40,833 nt of DNA from Methanobacteriota archaeon (GTDB taxonomy: Archaea > Halobacteriota > Methanomicrobia > Methanomicrobiales > Methanospirillaceae): assembly GCA_029547605.1 (NCBI GenBank), contig JAKPPB010000101.1, positions 1 to 40,833 of the forward strand, given 5' to 3'. A model generated the notes under the pieces. The model was not told where the DNA came from. It ran no database searches and saw nothing but the letters and a program-made list of their open reading frames with translations. How positions within the stretch are numbered: the first letter of the stretch is position 1; every line of letters starts with the position of its first letter. The position numbers and the translations under genes are program-made. Positions 39,436 to 40,833 of the stretch are shown piece after piece.

Positions 39436-40833
39436 TTATTGCAGTCCCTTTATGTCCCAGTCTTCAACAGGGGGTTCTGCCGGGGTCTCAGCCGGTTTCT
39501 TCCTCTTTTTAAGGAAGAAGAGGATGATGAGGACCGCTGCGATGACGATGATCACAAGGATGACGATCCTGATGATCATGTCCATCGGGAATCCGCCGTT
39601 GATCGGGGTTGCCGGGACCATTGTGGTGACTTCTGTTGCGACCGCTGTCGTGGGGGGTGGACTGGCCACGAACAGCGCGAAGATGCTGGTGTGCGTGATC
39701 TTGGCGCTCACGGTCCGGGTCTCGCTGCTCACGGTGGTGGGAATATCCTCCCAGGCAGAGGTCCCGGCATTGAACCACTTGATGGAGAGGTCCCGTCCCT
39801 GGAGGCTGCCCCATTCGTTCTCAGGGATGGTGATGGCGAAGGTCACGTAGGGATCGAATGTTGCCCCGGTGGGTTCGATCTCGTAGGCATACCCGGCAAA
39901 CGAGTAACCGGACGCAGGGACCGTGGGTACTTCTGAATTCGGGATCCTCCTGATGGAAATCGTCAGGAGTGGCCCTCCCGCCGAGTCCTGCGGCCTCATG
40001 CCGTTCGGCATGGATATCGATCCGATGCCGTCCTCCGAGACGATCACGACCGACTGGGAGAGTGCGAGCGCCGAGTTCAGGGGCAGGACGCCTCCCGGAG
40101 TCGAGGGAATGCCTGGTGTGGTGGGTGTCGGAGTGGGTGTCGGAGTGGGGGTTGCGGTTGCTCCGCCGGCTGCAAAGAAGCCTCCCCCTCCTCCACCGCC
40201 GCCTCCTCCACCGCCGCCGCTTGCGCCGCTGCGGACGTCGATGAAGTAGACTTTGGTCATGTTCCCGCTCCCGGCGATGTTCCATGCGGTGAGGGTGACG
40301 TTGTACCTCCCGAACATGTACCGGTGGACCGGGTTTTTCACATCCGAAGAGGTGCCGTCACCGAAGTCCCAGAGCCAGTGGTCTGGATAGCCGGTGGTGG
40401 TGTCAAAGAAAGAAACGTCGAGAGGCTCGTTCCCGTAGGTGGGGCTCGCAGCAAAGTCGACGACCGGGACGGTGATGTTGGTGCGGAGGTTCAGCTGGGT
40501 GGAACTGCCGGCATGGAACGGGTGAGACGTCACCCATGCGCCACCGCCCAGCACATCCTGGCACTCGGCGAGGATTCCGTCCACGTAGAACTGGATGGGG
40601 GCACCGCTCTCGATATAGCCATCGACCTGCAGTCTCGCGTCAGTCATGTTCGGCCCGCCGTACTTCCCCGCCGTGGTCACCGGGAGCGGGTTTCGGTCAT
40701 TCGTCCTTCCTCCCGTTACCCGCGCTTCAATATGGGCTCCGACAGGCGCCGGGACTCCGTCGCGGATAGTTACGTCACCGTAGAACTCATGCGGGTTGAC
40801 CGGGACGCCGGTTTGCGTGGGCGTGGTGCTGGT
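39436..40833 (-). CDS. membrane-anchored PKD surface protein (5' end outside window)
   Basis: The frame is open to the window end, so only the last 465 residues are seen. In order they show: a Thr/Pro stretch; an FYGDVTIRDGVPAPVGAHIEA domain common in methanogen surface proteins; a PKD domain with WLWDFGDGTSSDVKNPVHRY; a run of 13 Gly; a (TP)n linker; a beta domain of about 170 residues (SVVIVSEDGIGSISMPNG...THTSIFALFVA); and a C-terminal membrane helix (IVILVIIVIAAVLIILFFL) with a KKRKKP stop-transfer signal and an acidic tail. It is probably a cell-surface or S-layer-associated protein. GTG 40680 is an internal codon, not the start. Codon use matches the GC-rich core. Confidence 0.85.
   Translation of the reverse strand, partial: TSTTPTQTGVPVNPHEFYGDVTIRDGVPAPVGAHIEARVTGGRTNDRNPLPVTTAGKYGGPNMTDARLQVDGYIESGAPIQFYVDGILAECQDVLGGGAWVTSHPFHAGSSTQLNLRTNITVPVVDFAASPTYGNEPLDVSFFDTTTGYPDHWLWDFGDGTSSDVKNPVHRYMFGRYNVTLTAWNIAGSGNMTKVYFIDVRSGASGGGGGGGGGGGGGFFAAGGATATPTPTPTPTPTTPGIPSTPGGVLPLNSALALSQSVVIVSEDGIGSISMPNGMRPQDSAGGPLLTISIRRIPNSEVPTVPASGYSFAGYAYEIEPTGATFDPYVTFAITIPENEWGSLQGRDLSIKWFNAGTSAWEDIPTTVSSETRTVSAKITHTSIFALFVASPPPTTAVATEVTTMVPATPINGGFPMDMIIRIVILVIIVIAAVLIILFFLKKRKKPAETPAEPPVEDWDIKGLQ
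40123..40146 (-). repeat. 12-base direct repeat coding the Thr-Pro linker
   Basis: Two exact tandem copies of GGGTGTCGGAGT (plus strand) encode part of the TPTPTP linker of the surface protein. A related GGGGGTTG follows. The repeat unit is a multiple of three, so changes in copy number would keep the frame. Confidence 0.7.

Overview
The window is chromosomal DNA from a euryarchaeal methanogen, most likely a member of the Methanomicrobiales. Archaeal markers include the aCPSF1/FttA ribonuclease, a proteasome beta subunit with a short propeptide, Sec61-beta, Pelota, RqcH, ABCE1, an archaeal-type UMP kinase, tRNAs without encoded CCA, and TATA boxes about 25-35 bases before many start codons. 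PKD/PEGA surface proteins and a complete bacterial-style ruvCAB operon fit Methanomicrobiales. No methanogenesis gene is present, so the order-level placement is inference. Most of the window is GC-rich with tightly packed genes, many overlapping by ATGA.

Layout. 1-3.3 kb: a nucleoside deaminase and a methylthioinosine-type phosphorylase (salvage of methylthioadenosine/5'-deoxyadenosine), then a divergent nicotinate phosphoribosyltransferase. 3.36-5.3 kb: tRNA-Ala(GGC) and a DUF47-Pit phosphate uptake pair. 5.3-6.8 kb (minus strand): UMP kinase, tRNA-Pro(TGG) and endonuclease III, the last two abutting. 6.9-9.0 kb: a zinc-ribbon protein, an AmmeMemoRadiSam radical SAM enzyme, a Mut7-C RNase and a convergent unknown gene. 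9.2-12.3 kb: polyphosphate kinase plus a CHAD protein. 12.3-14.4 kb: ruvC-ruvA-ruvB. 14.6-16.6 kb: a secreted PEGA/PKD protein. 16.6-19.6 kb: a DtxR-like regulator and a zinc/manganese ABC importer. 19.7-25.1 kb (minus): psmB, aCPSF1, an MFS transporter and an exopolyphosphatase with HD domain. 25.2-27.6 kb (minus): UspA, a four-CBS protein and a second amidohydrolase. 27.6-28.4 kb: Sec61-beta and two small zinc proteins.

28.4-33.5 kb is clearly more AT-rich than its surroundings. It holds six plus-strand genes for surface-sugar synthesis: ketoisomerase, ATP-grasp, epimerase, HAD phosphatase, DegT aminotransferase and GT2 glycosyltransferase. It looks like an acquired or lineage-variable island. 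33.5-38.8 kb returns to GC-rich core genes for ribosome rescue and quality control: pelA-rqcH, a small membrane protein and ABCE1. 38.8-39.4 kb has no convincing gene but holds two to three tandem copies of a hairpin-rich repeat. The window ends inside a large membrane-anchored PKD surface protein.

Three functional themes stand out. Phosphate/polyphosphate genes recur (Pit-DUF47, PPK-CHAD, PPX-HD). A ribosome rescue set lies within about 5.3 kb. A bacterial Holliday-junction system sits in an archaeal genome. The least explained element is the repeat at 38.86-39.35 kb, whose first hairpin is kept in all copies despite base changes.
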